Assembly: GCA_001657325.1 (NCBI GenBank)
Contig: LWRO01000021.1
Coordinates: 124,001-188,000, forward strand
Direction: 5' to 3'
Origin: Geitlerinema sp. BBD 1991-9
Lineage (GTDB): Bacteria > Cyanobacteriota > Cyanobacteriia > Cyanobacteriales > Geitlerinemataceae
Length of the DNA stretch: 64,000 nt
Position numbers and translations under genes: made by a program. How positions within the stretch are numbered: the first letter of the stretch is position 1; the number at the start of each line of letters is the position of its first letter. A model generated the notes under the pieces. The model did no database searches. It had not been told where the DNA came from and worked only from the letters and a program-made list of their open reading frames with translations. Below are positions 63,955 through 64,000 of the stretch, in pieces.

Positions 63955-64000
63955 CTGATGTTTTTGTCAAACTGAGATATCCCCGATCTTACCTTCTTCC

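Overview
The window is chromosomal DNA of a cyanobacterium, most likely a filamentous, salt-tolerant (marine or brackish) one. Supporting genes are psb27, a PAM68-family photosystem II factor, a Tll0287-like cytochrome, the anaerobic chlorophyll cyclase bchE, a cyanobacterial-type cobN, a glucosylglycerol osmolyte locus, a PEP-CTERM protein and many cyanobacterial proteins of unknown function. The DNA is full of CGATCG-core palindromes, a HIP1-like signature. Genus cannot be fixed from the sequence; a Geitlerinema/Oscillatoria-like relative is only a guess. No rRNA, tRNA, CRISPR array, prophage or classical defence island was seen.

Layout. 1-5.3 kb: 3' part of bchE, then convergent cobN. 5.4-10 kb: a small ACP-like protein, a DUF89 phosphatase, and the TldE/TldD peptidase pair with a Uma2 nuclease relic. 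10-12.5 kb: a secreted RTX/pre-peptidase-domain protein between two 141/143-bp direct repeats that contain the tail of a CYTH-domain gene. 12.7-18 kb: a 48-aa gene, a large phosphorylase-kinase-like GH15 protein, a DUF3122 protein and a Tll0287-like c-type haem protein. 18-19 kb: a decayed IS200/IS605-type tnpB element fused to a small host gene. 19-25 kb: polA, a pentapeptide-repeat protein and a poly-Asp/Gly-Gly-Asp RTX protein. 26-32.5 kb: GT9 glycosyltransferase, flotillin with an NfeD-like partner, and a divergent cupin/AraC pair. 32.7-39.8 kb: glpD, ggpS, a HAD phosphatase and divergent gghA, which together cover synthesis and breakdown of glucosylglycerol. 40-45.3 kb: DM13 protein, aroF, pam68, rpsO, a 47-aa membrane protein, psb27 and a GH10-like protein. 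45.5-55.3 kb: a double phosphate-uptake region. It holds a fused pstC-pstA, pstB, Pho boxes, a frameshifted pstS, pstC, pstA, pstB, an OmpR-type regulator with a degenerate receiver, and a second pstS. 55.5-64 kb: ftsH, a PEP-CTERM protein, a stress module (glutathionyl-hydroquinone reductase, ChrR-like cupin, SDR, TetR) with matching operators, an M23 peptidase and a membrane protein.

The most notable points are these. (i) A MITE family has six full copies, each with GGGTGCATCTCA-type ends and an 8-bp target duplication. (ii) The pst region carries a PstC-PstA fusion and an aspartate-less receiver regulator. (iii) Tandem direct repeats capture the CYTH tail, and a 2-bp change truncates the neighbouring full gene. 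(iv) A stand-alone HAD phosphatase precedes ggpS in the domain order of fused GgpPS enzymes. (v) A 26-bp perfect palindrome precedes the DM13 gene, and paired 16-bp operators flank tetR.
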